NCBI RefSeq assembly: GCF_900009135.1
Contig: NZ_LT797700.1
Span: forward strand, 113,423-160,530
DNA: 47,108 nt
From: Planktothrix sp. PCC 11201
Lineage (GTDB): Bacteria; Cyanobacteriota; Cyanobacteriia; Cyanobacteriales; Microcoleaceae
Reading direction: 5' to 3'
Position 1 is the first letter of the stretch. Every line of letters starts with the position of its first letter. Position numbers and translations under genes: made by a program. The notes beneath the pieces are model-generated. The model ran no database searches. It was not told the DNA's origin and worked only from the letters and a program-made list of their open reading frames with translations. Shown one piece after another: positions 16,415 to 26,086 of the stretch.

Positions 16415-17392
16415 TCAATTAGGGCAATTAGTTTCTAGCCAACTAGATAAATCAGCTATACTAGAAAAGTCAAAAATAGCTTCAGCTAAAGCTGATAACT
16501 GCTCTGAAGATAGCTGTGATAAACTATCTTCTATTGATTGATTTAGTTCACCTAATTGCCGTTTTAATAGGCGTTTAATCAGATTTATTTTACCCCTTTG
16601 TTCACCCCTTTGTTCACCCCTTTGTTCACCTCTTTGTTCACCAATTTGTTCACCAATTTGTATCCCTTCAGCCAGCCCTTGAGCCTTACCCAACTCAATA
16701 GCACCTATTCTTTCCCGTTCAAACTGTTCCCGCTTCTCCAAATCATCTATTTCCTCTAAACTTAAGTTTACCCGATCGGCGATCGCAAAAGCCTTCTCAA
16801 TTTCTGGTATAATTAACATAGATTCTGGCACTACTTCTAAATCTGGTGCTTTGCGTAAAAAATAAAGCCATTTATCCGTAATAGTTGTTAATTCTTCCAG
16901 AGTTTTAGTGAATTTAGGTAACTCCACAAATACTAATTTTAACGGACTATGTTGATAATTCAGCAGTAACTCATCTTCCTTCAGCGTAAATTGTGAAATG
17001 ACTTTATTGTGTTCATTAAACATAATAAAATCCGTCACAGCTACACCAATAGCTGCTCTCAATTCTGGATAAACTTCCCCTAATTTTAGTTGATTTACAT
17101 ACATTTTTGCTGTGTTATAAAGAATCCTTTTGCCAAAAGCTGGGACATTAAACGCCTGCATTTCAATTAACACATTTTCGCCGTTATTCAGTTGAGCCTT
17201 AACATCAAAATAAGTTGTTTTCAAACCAGAAATTCTGCCGGGGGCGTAGGGATCAATAATTTCTAAAGAAGTGATAAAAGTCTCACCTTGATAGACGATC
17301 GCATTCAGGAAACTAATTAAAATATCTTGACTTTGATCGGAGCCAAATATTTTTTTAAAGGCGTAGTCTGTTTTGGGGTTAATAAATTTCAT
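16415..17392 (-). CDS. Rpn-family PD-(D/E)XK nuclease, tandem copy 1 (downstream copy)
   Basis: At 325 residues this begins MKFINPKTDYAFKKIFG, the hallmark of the Rpn/PD-(D/E)XK transposase-like family (putative recombination-promoting nuclease). The nuclease core is visible as Asp63 (TTYFDVKAQ) followed by Glu77-Met-Gln79 (NVLIEMQAF). Residues 1-230 are identical to the adjacent copy at 17439-18398. After FERERIG the two diverge: this one has an IGEQ(I/R)GEQRG tandem hinge, repeated five to six times, before a C-terminal helical tail that is again nearly identical (INLIKRLLKRQLGELNQSIEDSL, SALAEAIFDFSSIADL). The ATG lacks a Shine-Dalgarno (the copy upstream has AGGTGA at that place), so translation may depend on coupling. 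It is second in a two-gene unit. No terminal inverted repeats mark an insertion sequence. Confidence 0.85.
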   Translation of the reverse strand: MKFINPKTDYAFKKIFGSDQSQDILISFLNAIVYQGETFITSLEIIDPYAPGRISGLKTTYFDVKAQLNNGENVLIEMQAFNVPAFGKRILYNTAKMYVNQLKLGEVYPELRAAIGVAVTDFIMFNEHNKVISQFTLKEDELLLNYQHSPLKLVFVELPKFTKTLEELTTITDKWLYFLRKAPDLEVVPESMLIIPEIEKAFAIADRVNLSLEEIDDLEKREQFERERIGAIELGKAQGLAEGIQIGEQIGEQRGEQRGEQRGEQRGKINLIKRLLKRQLGELNQSIEDSLSQLSSEQLSALAEAIFDFSSIADLSSWLETNCPN

Positions 17393-17438
17393 GGTGTTAG
17401 TGGAAATAATATAAATAGGGAATTAGGCATCGCCTCAG

Positions 17439-18398
17439 TTATGTTAAACTAGGGCAATTAGTTTCTAGCCAACTGGATAAATCAGCTATACTAGAAAAGT
17501 CAAAAATAGCTTCAGCTAAAGCTGATAATTGCTCTGATGATAGCTGTGATAAACTATCTTCTATTGCTTGATTTAGTTCCCCTAATTGCCGTTGCAATAG
17601 GCGTTTAATCAGATTTATTTGACCAATTTGAATACCTTCAGCCCGTCCTTCAGTTCGCCCTTCAGTTCGCCCTTCAGCCCGAGCTTCAGCCTTACTCAAC
17701 TCAATAACACCTATTCTTTCCCGTTCAAACTGTTCCCGCTTCTCCAAATCATCTATTTCCTCTAAACTTAAGTTTACCCGATCGGCGATCGCAAAAGCCT
17801 TCTCAATTTCTGGTATAATTAACATAGATTCTGGCACTACTTCTAAATCTGGTGCTTTGCGTAAAAAATAAAGCCATTTATCCGTAATAGTTGTTAATTC
17901 TTCCAGAGTTTTAGTGAATTTAGGTAACTCCACAAATACTAATTTTAACGGACTATGTTGATAATTCAGCAGTAACTCATCTTCCTTCAGCGTAAATTGT
18001 GAAATGACTTTATTGTGTTCATTAAACATAATAAAATCCGTCACCGCTACACCAATTGCTGCTCTCAATTCTGGATAAACTTCCCCTAATTTTAGCTGAT
18101 TAACATACATTTTTGCTGTGTTATAAAGAATCCTTTTGCCAAAAGCTGGGACATTAAACGCCTGCATTTCAATTAACACATTTTCGCCGTTATTCAGTTG
18201 AGCCTTAACATCAAAATAAGTTGTTTTCAAACCAGAAATTCTGCCGGGGGCGTAGGGATCGATAATTTCTAAAGAAGTGATGAAAGTCTCACCCTGATAG
18301 ACGATAGCATTCAGGAAACTAATTAAAATATCTTGACTTTGATCCGAACCAAAGATTTTTTTAAAGGCGTAGTCTGTTTTGGGGTTAATAAATTTCAT
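17439..18398 (-). CDS. Rpn-family PD-(D/E)XK nuclease, tandem copy 2 (upstream copy)
   Basis: At 319 residues this has the same family and catalytic residues as the neighbouring copy (Asp63, Glu77, Gln79). The first 230 residues are identical; the DNA of that part differs at about ten sites, all silent. The hinge is different: EARAEGRTEGRTEGRAEGIQIG, a 4-residue (T/A)EGR repeat, in place of GEQRG. A consensus-like AGGTGA precedes the ATG by 6 bases. Its stop is 46 bases from the start of copy 1, so both are probably read from one promoter in the 18399-18600 region. Family knowledge: Rpn proteins are DNA endonucleases that raise RecA-independent recombination in E. coli; the role in cyanobacteria, where the family is much expanded, is not established. 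Confidence 0.85.
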   Translation of the reverse strand: MKFINPKTDYAFKKIFGSDQSQDILISFLNAIVYQGETFITSLEIIDPYAPGRISGLKTTYFDVKAQLNNGENVLIEMQAFNVPAFGKRILYNTAKMYVNQLKLGEVYPELRAAIGVAVTDFIMFNEHNKVISQFTLKEDELLLNYQHSPLKLVFVELPKFTKTLEELTTITDKWLYFLRKAPDLEVVPESMLIIPEIEKAFAIADRVNLSLEEIDDLEKREQFERERIGVIELSKAEARAEGRTEGRTEGRAEGIQIGQINLIKRLLQRQLGELNQAIEDSLSQLSSEQLSALAEAIFDFSSIADLSSWLETNCPSLT

Positions 18399-18843
18399 GG
18401 TGTCACCTGGAAAATAATATAGTACAGATCAACGCAGATGGTTATTTATATTTACTTTTTTTGACTATAACACAAACACATAAAACCAATAAGATCATAA
18501 ACCCCCGCCCCGGCCACGTCAAATCGCTGCGACTTTTTTGATGATTTCTGTAAAATACCCCAGAGAAATGTAAAGAGTTTGTAAATGATCAGCTAAGTAC
18601 CTACACAAAATTATTTGCACATCCGATTTCTGGTTTTCTATGTGTTTCAAGGGCTTCAAGTTAACCCAATGTGTAATTAATTTTGTTTACCTACTTAACT
18701 CATTGACAACCGAAAGGAACGCTGCTACGTTGTTGAAATAAATTGTCATCTGTCCCGAGGTAGAAATACCAACTCATAACTCAAGTCCGGCCACAGAGCC
18801 AGACTGACTCAACAATAAAGCATTCTACAGGAAGCAAAAACCA
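18399..18843. other. Regulatory gap upstream of the mosaic surface protein and the Rpn pair
   Basis: This 445-base divergent gap has no plausible gene. It holds a MITE-like palindrome (18594-18698, listed separately). Directly behind it, TTGACA at 18703-18708 is a consensus -35 without a convincing -10 (TACGTT at 18726 after 17 bases). A long leader to the ATG at 18844 follows, with Shine-Dalgarno AGGAAG at 18829-18834. Confidence 0.5.
18594..18698. mobile_element. MITE-like palindromic element, copy 1
   Basis: The left end TAAGTACCTACACAAAATTA (from 18594) and the reverse complement of the right end (TAAGTAGGTAAACAAAATTA, ending at 18697/18698) match at about 24 of 29 positions, extending to ...CACAT. 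The inner 46 bases are not coding. A related element lies at 41857-41952. Small size, terminal inverted repeats, no frame and two copies in the window fit a miniature inverted-repeat element. No clear target-site duplication was seen. Confidence 0.65.
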
Positions 18844-21800
18844 ATGGGTACTCTACCTCAAATTCATCGCACCTCCAAAAAAAATTTTTTGAATTGGGAT
18901 TTTTGCTTTAGCAAAAATCCCAATTCCATCGTCATCATTGACCCCACAGTATCCGATAGTCAACACATAGTCCAAGGCATCAAACCAGGCACGGCCACCT
19001 ACATCCTCGAAAGCCAGCCTGATGCTATAGAGCAAATCACCTCACTCCTAGCTCAACATACAGGCATCGAAGCCCTACACATCATCTCCCACGGTAGCCC
19101 CGGCTGCCTCTACCTGGGCAACAGCACCCTAGAATTGGGCAACCTAGAAAAATATCGCTCCCAAATCCAAGAATGGGGTATCGCCCATCTCTATATATAT
19201 GGATGTAACGTAGCCGCCGGAGACGCGGGTACGGAATTTATCGAGAAGTTACACCAAATTACCGGGGCGAATATTGCCGCCAGTAATACCCTCACCGGGA
19301 ATAGTGATTTAGGCGGTAACTGGGAATTAGAGGTAAAATTAGGTGAGATAGCGCCACCTACCGTCCTCACATCAGACCTGCAATTAGCTTATCAAGGAGT
19401 ATTAGGTGCGGGGGACTTAGACACCACCTTTAATACCACAGGGAAAGTGACCACTGATTTTGGCTTTAGCGACGTGGGTTCTGCCGTGACCATTGATAGT
19501 AATGGCAAAATCCTGGTGGCGGGGACTTCTAACTTTGACTTCGCCCTAGCACGATACAACATTAACGGCACCCTTGATACCAGTTTTAATGGCACAGGGA
19601 AAGTGACCACCAACATCAATAGTATCGACAGTGCCAATGCCATAACCATTAGTAATGGCAAAATCCTGGTGGCGGGAAGTTCTAACTTTGACTTTGCCCT
19701 AGCACGATACAACAGTGACGGCTCCCTTGATACCACTTTTGGGACTGGGGGAAAAGTGACTACTGATGTTTTGGGCCTTCTTTATGGCGACAGTGCCAAT
19801 GCCATAACCATTGATGGTAGTGGCAAAATCCTGGTGGCGGGGTATGCTTACAATGGTATCAACAATGACTTTGCCCTAGCACGATACAACAGTGACGGCA
19901 CCCTTGATACCAGTTTTGGGACTGGGGGGAAAGTGACTACCAACATCAATGGTCTCGACAGTGCCTCTGCCGTGAGTATTGATGGTAATGGCAAAATCGT
20001 GGTGGCGGGGTCTACTGGCATTACTAACACCACCAATGACTTTGCCCTAGCACGATACGACAATACCGGCGCCCTTGATACCACTTTTGGGACTGGGGGG
20101 AAAGTGGTTACTTTTATCAGCATTACCAACGACCTTATCAATACCATGACTATTGATGGTAATGGCAAAATCCTGGTGGCGGGGCAAGCTAGCAATGGTA
20201 CCAACAATGACTTTGCCCTAGCACGATACGACAATACCGGCACCCTTGATACCAGTTTTAATGGCACAGGCGAAGTGCTCACTGATTTCAACGCTGCCAA
20301 CGACCGTGCCAATGGCATAACCATTGATGGTAATGGCAAAATCGTGGTGACGGGGGCTGCTTTGAATGGTACCAACAGTAACTTTGCCCTAGCACGATAC
20401 GACAATACCGGCACCCTTGATACCAGTTTTAATACCACAGGCAAAGTGACCACTGATTTCAACGGTGCTGCCGACAATGGCGCTAAGGTCGCCATTGATA
20501 GTAATGGCAGAATCGTGGTAGCGGGGTATGCTAACAATGGTACCAACAATGACTTTGCCCTCGCCCGTTATGGTACTCCTGATATTGCCGTCACCACACC
20601 CGCCGTCTCCGCCGCCACAGTCGGCCCCAGTAATACCAATAAGTTGCTATACCAAGTCAACTTAGCTATCACCGAAGTTAACGCCAACCTCACAGGTTTA
20701 ACCCTAACTACAGGCGGGACTTATCAAGCCACTGATGTCTCCAACTTCAAATTATGGTATTCGGCTGATAGCACCTTTGATGCAGCAACAGATACCCCAC
20801 TATCAAGCCAAGCACCCGTAGCAACAGGCGGTAGTCTAGCATTCACTGGGTTAAATCAAGCTATTACCAGAAGCACCACTGGTTATTTATTCGTAACTAC
20901 TGATATCTCAGCATCGCCTACCAATGCTGATACCATCAATTTAGCAGCACCCACCTTAAGCAATATCACCTTTGATAGTGGTGTGAAAACCGGGACACCC
21001 GCAGCTAGTAATAGTTTAACCATTGATGCTTTAGCACCAGCCATACCAGTTATTACCACTACCCCCACCACAACCAACAAAACCACTCCCACTCTGACTG
21101 GGACTGCGGAAGCTAATAGTACAATTAATATTTTGCAAGGTACAACTTCCCTAGGTACAGCCACAGCAGATGCTTCCGGTAACTGGAGTATTACCACCAC
21201 CACCGCCTTAACTCAAGGTGCTAACTCCTTAACAGCCACAGCTACAGATACCGCAGGTAATATTTCTGCTGCTTCCAGTCCAGTTATCATCACCTTAGAT
21301 ACCGTAGCTCCCACCGTCCCAACTATCACCACCACTGGTACAACTAATAGTCCCACTCTTACCGGAACTGCGGAAATTGGTAGTACAGTTAATATCTTAC
21401 AAGGTACAACTTCCCTAGGTACAGCCACAGCAGATGCTTCCGGTAACTGGAGTATTACCACCACCACCGCCTTAACTCAAGGTGCTAACTCCTTAACAGC
21501 CACAGCTACAGATACCGCAGGTAATATTTCTACCGCTTCCAGTCCAGTTATCATCACCTTAGATACCGTAGCACCCGCCGTCCCAACTATCACCACTACC
21601 CCCACCACAACCAACAAAACCACTCCCACTCTGACTGGGACTGCGGAAATTGGTAGTACAGTTAATATTTTACAAGGTACAACTACAGTAGGTACTGCGA
21701 CTACCGATGCTTCCGGTAACTGGAGTCTTACCACCACAGCTTTAACTCCAGGTGCTAACTCCTTAACAGCCACAGCCACAGATACCGCCGGAAATACATC

Positions 21801-23205
21801 TACCGCTTCCAGTCCAGTTATCATCACCGTAGATACCATAGCTCCCACACCGAGTCCTACAGTAGCTCCCACACCGAGTCCTACGGTAGCTCCCACACCG
21901 AGTCCTACAGTAGCTCCCACACCGAGTCCTACGGTAGCTCCCACACCCCAACCTACGGTTACTCCCACACCCCAACCTACGGTTACTCCCACACCCCAAC
22001 CTACGGTTACTCCCACACCAGAACCTACGGTTACTCCCACACCAGAACCTACGGTTACTCCCACACCAGAACCTACGGTTACTCCCACACCAGAACCTAA
22101 ACCAACTCCCACACCCAAACCTACGGTTACTCCCACACCCCAACCTACGGTAACGCCCACACCAGAACCTACGGTAACTCCCACACCCCAACCTACGGTA
22201 ACTCCCACACCCCAACCTACGGTAACGTCCACACCCCAACCTACAGTAGCTCCTACACCCCAACCTACGACCGTATTTGATCCCACGAATTTTATTGTCG
22301 GGCTCAAGTTAAACACAACCAAACCCAGTGGAAAAGCCAAACAGGGGACAAGTGATGATGACCTAATATTCGGCACAGATGAGAATAACTCGATTAACTC
22401 AGGTGCGGGAAATGATCAGGTGTACGGGTACAAAGGCAATGATTACCTCGATCTCGGTAGCGGAGATGACATCGCTCATGGAGGTAAAGAAGATGATTAT
22501 ATTATTGGTAGTGAGGGCAACGACCTCATTTCTGGAGATGAAAGCAAAGACATCCTAATCGGAGATGACGGTAATGACATCCTCTTAGGCGGTCAAAACG
22601 ATGACTTTTTACAAGGAGGCAATGGTGATGACCTGCTGTTTGGCGGTAAAAATGATGACTCCCTCCAAGGCGGTGACGGTAAGGACATCCTATTCGGAGA
22701 TGTGGGCAACGATATCTTAGAAGGCAATGGAGGTGATGACCTGCTCTTGGGTGGAGAAGACCAAGACACTATGTCTGGTGGTGCAGATAATGACAGCCTC
22801 TACGGCGGTCAAGCCAATGACCTTGTAGATGGAAATGAAGGCAATGATATCCTATTGGGAGATTTAGGAGATGATACCCTCGATGGTGGTGAGGGTAACG
22901 ATATCTTAACCGGAGGTCAGGGTAATGACTGGTTAATCGGAGCCTCTGGCGATGATACCCTAACAGGTGGTGCGGGTAATGACCGCTTCTATCTGGCCAG
23001 TAGTTTTGGGAATGAGCTAATTACCGACTTTACTAAAGGAGAGGATATTATCGCCTTAACCGGAGGTCTAACTTTTGAACAGTTAGAAATTACCTCTTCT
23101 AACGGCTCGACTCTGATTAAAATCGCCAGTAGTCAACAACAGTTGGCTCAACTGCTTGGAGTCGATAGTAGCTTGATAGGTAAGAGTAATTTTGTTCTAG
23201 GATAA
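18844..23205 (+). CDS. Giant mosaic surface/secreted protein: DUF4347, delta-60 repeats, Ig-like repeats, Pro-Thr stalk, RTX
   Basis: At 1453 residues, the domain order is as follows. DUF4347 at about 28-182 carries His83 in HIISHGSPG and Cys121 in [10 protein letters not shown]. Delta-60-type repeats at about 189-578 comprise seven units with [13 protein letters not shown], a beta-propeller-like array. An unassigned beta-rich domain spans about 579-732. Three Ig-like repeats of about 88 residues span 733-999 ([35 protein letters not shown]). A Pro-Thr stalk of PTVTPTPEP-type units spans 1000-1143. RTX/hemolysin-type calcium-binding nonapeptides ([11 protein letters not shown] pattern) span about 1165-1385. 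The C-terminal tail typical of type I-secreted proteins follows. No N-terminal signal peptide is present, which fits export by a C-terminal signal through a type I system. A role in adhesion or motility at the surface is the family-based guess. Start: AGGAAG lies 9 bases before the ATG. No transporter genes are nearby. Confidence 0.88.
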   Translation: MGTLPQIHRTSKKNFLNWDFCFSKNPNSIVIIDPTVSDSQHIVQGIKPGTATYILESQPDAIEQITSLLAQHTGIEALHIISHGSPGCLYLGNSTLELGNLEKYRSQIQEWGIAHLYIYGCNVAAGDAGTEFIEKLHQITGANIAASNTLTGNSDLGGNWELEVKLGEIAPPTVLTSDLQLAYQGVLGAGDLDTTFNTTGKVTTDFGFSDVGSAVTIDSNGKILVAGTSNFDFALARYNINGTLDTSFNGTGKVTTNINSIDSANAITISNGKILVAGSSNFDFALARYNSDGSLDTTFGTGGKVTTDVLGLLYGDSANAITIDGSGKILVAGYAYNGINNDFALARYNSDGTLDTSFGTGGKVTTNINGLDSASAVSIDGNGKIVVAGSTGITNTTNDFALARYDNTGALDTTFGTGGKVVTFISITNDLINTMTIDGNGKILVAGQASNGTNNDFALARYDNTGTLDTSFNGTGEVLTDFNAANDRANGITIDGNGKIVVTGAALNGTNSNFALARYDNTGTLDTSFNTTGKVTTDFNGAADNGAKVAIDSNGRIVVAGYANNGTNNDFALARYGTPDIAVTTPAVSAATVGPSNTNKLLYQVNLAITEVNANLTGLTLTTGGTYQATDVSNFKLWYSADSTFDAATDTPLSSQAPVATGGSLAFTGLNQAITRSTTGYLFVTTDISASPTNADTINLAAPTLSNITFDSGVKTGTPAASNSLTIDALAPAIPVITTTPTTTNKTTPTLTGTAEANSTINILQGTTSLGTATADASGNWSITTTTALTQGANSLTATATDTAGNISAASSPVIITLDTVAPTVPTITTTGTTNSPTLTGTAEIGSTVNILQGTTSLGTATADASGNWSITTTTALTQGANSLTATATDTAGNISTASSPVIITLDTVAPAVPTITTTPTTTNKTTPTLTGTAEIGSTVNILQGTTTVGTATTDASGNWSLTTTALTPGANSLTATATDTAGNTSTASSPVIITVDTIAPTPSPTVAPTPSPTVAPTPSPTVAPTPSPTVAPTPQPTVTPTPQPTVTPTPQPTVTPTPEPTVTPTPEPTVTPTPEPTVTPTPEPKPTPTPKPTVTPTPQPTVTPTPEPTVTPTPQPTVTPTPQPTVTSTPQPTVAPTPQPTTVFDPTNFIVGLKLNTTKPSGKAKQGTSDDDLIFGTDENNSINSGAGNDQVYGYKGNDYLDLGSGDDIAHGGKEDDYIIGSEGNDLISGDESKDILIGDDGNDILLGGQNDDFLQGGNGDDLLFGGKNDDSLQGGDGKDILFGDVGNDILEGNGGDDLLLGGEDQDTMSGGADNDSLYGGQANDLVDGNEGNDILLGDLGDDTLDGGEGNDILTGGQGNDWLIGASGDDTLTGGAGNDRFYLASSFGNELITDFTKGEDIIALTGGLTFEQLEITSSNGSTLIKIASSQQQLAQLLGVDSSLIGKSNFVLG
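18891..18926 (+). repeat. Perfect 16-bp inverted repeat inside the first codons of the mosaic protein
   Basis: GAATTGGGATTTTTGC (18891-18906), loop TTTA, then GCAAAAATCCCAATTC (18911-18926). In the mRNA it forms a stable stem-loop 47 bases after the start codon, directly behind an A8T6 tract. It encodes residues about 16-28 ([13 protein letters not shown]), just ahead of the conserved DUF4347 start. Confidence 0.9.
21841..22272 (+). repeat. Coding 18/24-base tandem repeats of the Pro-Thr stalk
   Basis: The unit encodes PT(V)(A/T)PTP(S/Q/E)P. Blocks of identical unit type (SP, then QP, then EP, then QP) show recent unit duplications. The opposite strand is open over about 900 bases only because the units are in frame on both strands. 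Confidence 0.95.
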
Positions 23206-23218
23206 CAGTCATTATTGT

Positions 23219-23243
23219 AGAGACGTGCCACGGCGCGTCTCTA
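23219..23243. repeat. GAGACG palindrome, copy 2
   Basis: TAGAGACG(T)GCC and GGC(G)CGTCTCTA form an almost perfect palindrome (GAGACG 23220-23225, CGTCTC 23236-23241). It starts 14 bases after the stop of the mosaic protein and lies between convergent genes, as does copy 1 at 7968-7994. Confidence 0.75.
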
Positions 23244-23340
23244 ATACTGATCTTTCCTGATACAGCCTAATACCATTTCCGAAAATTCATGCTACAGTAG
23301 CCCAATTAAGAAATCAATATAAAATCAATTGGGTTAAAAT

Positions 23341-25905
23341 TTATTTGGTTGTCATTGTATAAACACCATCCCATTCTTCAGGAACAGAAGTTTGTAAATA
23401 TTGTTGCGATCGCACTAAATGAATTTGTACCGCCCGATCATCAGGACGCATTTTTTTCGCTTCTTCAAAAATCCGAATTGCTTGTTTAAAATCTTTCGCT
23501 AAATAAGCGATTCTCCCTTGATTAAAACAATCTAAAAACTCTTGTACCTGGTCATCTAAAGCAATCGAACGATTGCCAATTAACTCATAAATACTCACCG
23601 CCTGATTCTTGCCTTTCACCCGCACTCGATCCAATTCCCGCACCCAAATTTTATCTTGACATAAATGATAAGTCATCTCACTAATAATAATATCACAACC
23701 ATATTGTTTAGTAATTTGTTCTAAGCGAGAACTTAAATTTACCCCATCCCCAATAACGGTATAATCCATGCGTTTTTGTGAACCAATATTTCCCGATACC
23801 ACTTCCCCCGAACTCATGCCAATACCAATTCTAATTTGCGGTTCATCGGGTCGCATTTGATTAAATTCCTTCAGGCGGCGACGCATATCTAAAGCCGATT
23901 TTACCGCCATCCAAGCATGATTATCCCGCAGAGGAAGGGGAGCCCCAAATACCGCCATTAAGGCATCCCCAATGAATTTATCTAAAGTACCTTCATGGGA
24001 AAAAACCGCTTCTACCATGGTTTCAAAATATTGGTTTAATAACGCCACCACATCGGAGGCTTCTAAATTTTCTGTTAAGGTTGTATAACCCCGAATATCG
24101 GAAAATAAAATCGTCACTTCTTTACGTTCTCCCACCATTAAAACATCTTCTCCCAAAGCCATAACCTGTTCGGCAACCCCCGGAGTCATATAGCGATACA
24201 TGGTGGTTTTCATCCGTTTTTCCCGACTAATATCTTCTAAAACCACTAACCCCCCCCTAACTCCACCTTCGGGGTTAGTCAGGGGATTAACGGTTAAATT
24301 AATACTGCGCTCGATTGGTCGAACTTGCTGTTTAGGATAGGTTATAGTGTTGGGTTGTGGGTCTGTGGGTTCTCCCCAGGGATGATAAATTTCCGAATTG
24401 GAGTGATCGGGAATGCCTAAAATATAGGTAGTTTGGATGACATCTCCTTGAGTTTCTTCCTGTTTAATTAAACCGACGGTTAAACTTTGTTCAGGAACAT
24501 AGTGACGGGCGGCATGGCGGAGACTATCTTCCAAACGGAATCTTAAATTGTCAATTGGTAGGACTTCCCAAACATAACGTCCGGCTAATTTTTCCTCCCA
24601 ATATTGACGAATGGAGCGATCGCCAACTTGTGGTTTCGGACAGCCCAATAATTCCAAAGCCGCATCATTAATCGTCACAATTTTTCCTTGTAAATCCGTA
24701 GAAATTACCACATCAGAAAGACTTTGTAAAATATCTTTCTGATATTGCTTTTCCACCATGACATTTTCAAATAACTGAGCATTTTGTAAGGCAATTCCTG
24801 CCTGAGCATTAAACGCCCTCAAAAATTCTTCATCGGAATTAGTAAAACTCCCTTTATTCTTATTAATTAACTGAGTCACCCCAATTAATTCCCCCGCCGC
24901 ATTAAACACTGGCATACATAAAATATTTCGGGTTTGATAACCAGTTCTGCGGTCAGTGTTGGGGTCAAATCGAGGATCACAATAGGCATCGGGAATATTC
25001 AAAACTTGACCCGTTGAAGCCACATATCCGGCAATCCCACGATTAGCAGGAATCCGAATTTCTATCATTTTTGAACCATCGGCATTTGCTACTTTTGTCC
25101 ATAATTCTTGAGTTTCTTTTTGTAATAAAAATAAGGTACTGCGATCAGCTTGCATTAAATCCCGTGCCTGTTCCATCACCGCTTGTAACGTTGTTTCTAA
25201 ATCCAAACTTTGCCCTAAAGTTGTTGTTGCTTTTAATAAAGCGGCGACTCCCCGTTGATTTCGGGCGGCAACAAAAAACGATTGACAACTTTCTAAAATA
25301 ATCCCAATCGAATCGGCAAAAGCTCTAAATTGTTGTTCATCTTCTTCGGTGAATTCTGCATCTTCAGCTTTATTTAACAACCGTACCACCGCCACGGATT
25401 CTTCTGGATTTTGGCTACTAAAAATTGGCATACACAGAATGGTGCGGGCATAATATCCGGGGGGTTCATCCACATCCACATCAAATAATTCACAGTTATG
25501 AGCATCGGTGACATTCATGCCTTTACCCGTGCGGGCAACATAACCTAAAATTCCCGAATTCATTGGTAAACGGATTTCTTTTGCTAGTCCAGTTTCTTCC
25601 TGAATTTTCGTATACCAGAGTTGATTTTTTTCACGATTTACTAAAAAAATTGTCGTGCGATCAGCTTGCAGAATTTGCCCAATTTTGAGGGTAAAGGCAT
25701 CGAGCAATTGTTCTAATAGAGTTTCGATTCCTTCATTATTAATCAGATCAATTGCCCGGAGAAATTGCTGAAATTCTGCGGTAATAAAATCTAAAATGCA
25801 AATAAACTCCCCAATTGGCAGATGTTTAACACGCGCCGCCAATAGGCCCATACGATCCACTTGTGTCAGCGTAGCTAAGATGCTACCAGCATTAGAAAAA
25901 GTCAT
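23341..25905 (-). CDS. Class III adenylate cyclase, GAF-GAF-PAS-CYCc (CyaB type)
   Basis: This 854-residue protein makes cAMP from ATP. It has tandem GAF domains at about 60-210 and 235-385 (LPMNSGILGYVARTGK..NVTDAH; IPANRGIAGYVASTGQ..NIPDAY; both end with an NK..F motif region typical of cNMP-binding GAFs), then a PAS region at about 398-580. The cyclase catalytic domain spans about 597-775: metal-binding Asp603 (LFSDIRG) and Asp647 (FIGDALMAVFG), substrate-contact Lys643 and Thr716 (DYTVIG), transition-state Asn723 and Arg727 (GVNLSSRLE). A helical TPR-like tail follows (about 786-854). Lys/Thr is the pair I recall from Anabaena CyaB1, which is an adenylate cyclase, so ATP is the likely substrate. 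All catalytic residues are present. It is convergent with the mosaic surface protein. Confidence 0.9.
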   Translation of the reverse strand: MTFSNAGSILATLTQVDRMGLLAARVKHLPIGEFICILDFITAEFQQFLRAIDLINNEGIETLLEQLLDAFTLKIGQILQADRTTIFLVNREKNQLWYTKIQEETGLAKEIRLPMNSGILGYVARTGKGMNVTDAHNCELFDVDVDEPPGYYARTILCMPIFSSQNPEESVAVVRLLNKAEDAEFTEEDEQQFRAFADSIGIILESCQSFFVAARNQRGVAALLKATTTLGQSLDLETTLQAVMEQARDLMQADRSTLFLLQKETQELWTKVANADGSKMIEIRIPANRGIAGYVASTGQVLNIPDAYCDPRFDPNTDRRTGYQTRNILCMPVFNAAGELIGVTQLINKNKGSFTNSDEEFLRAFNAQAGIALQNAQLFENVMVEKQYQKDILQSLSDVVISTDLQGKIVTINDAALELLGCPKPQVGDRSIRQYWEEKLAGRYVWEVLPIDNLRFRLEDSLRHAARHYVPEQSLTVGLIKQEETQGDVIQTTYILGIPDHSNSEIYHPWGEPTDPQPNTITYPKQQVRPIERSINLTVNPLTNPEGGVRGGLVVLEDISREKRMKTTMYRYMTPGVAEQVMALGEDVLMVGERKEVTILFSDIRGYTTLTENLEASDVVALLNQYFETMVEAVFSHEGTLDKFIGDALMAVFGAPLPLRDNHAWMAVKSALDMRRRLKEFNQMRPDEPQIRIGIGMSSGEVVSGNIGSQKRMDYTVIGDGVNLSSRLEQITKQYGCDIIISEMTYHLCQDKIWVRELDRVRVKGKNQAVSIYELIGNRSIALDDQVQEFLDCFNQGRIAYLAKDFKQAIRIFEEAKKMRPDDRAVQIHLVRSQQYLQTSVPEEWDGVYTMTTK

Positions 25906-26086
25906 GGGAAGGGGATAGTTTGGGTGAGGGATTTGAAATGAAAAACTTTGATTAGAGAACGTTAAGTAGCTTGAATAGAATAAAACCTTCCCAACTAGGA
26001 CATATTAATATATTGACTAGATAATAACAGACAACGGATGGTCATGGCTTCCATCCCTGTCTTGAATCAAAAGTTTCTGGTGGATG

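Larger units (their letters stand above)
16415..18425. repeat. Tandem duplication of about 1 kb (two Rpn genes)
   Basis: The two units are near-identical from the coding region through about 25 bases upstream of each ATG (both read ATGGTGT...GGAAAATAATATA-like on the plus strand) and about 20 bases downstream (ATGTTNAA..TAGGGCAATTAGTTT). So the duplication covers a whole gene with its edges, about 1020 bases per unit. Confidence 0.9.

Noticed and set aside
16415-18398. The two Rpn genes as parts of an insertion sequence
   Set aside because: No terminal inverted repeats or target duplications flank the unit or the pair; the copies are in tandem, not dispersed.
18703-18731. TTGACA with TACGTT 17 bases later as a firm promoter of the mosaic protein
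   Set aside because: The -10 matches at only three of six places; mentioned in the gap entry but not listed as a promoter.
21477-22376. A 299-residue Val/Gly-rich open frame opposite the Pro-Thr stalk
   Set aside because: Pro-Thr repeats on one strand always give a Val/Gly frame on the other; no ribosome site and no family pattern.
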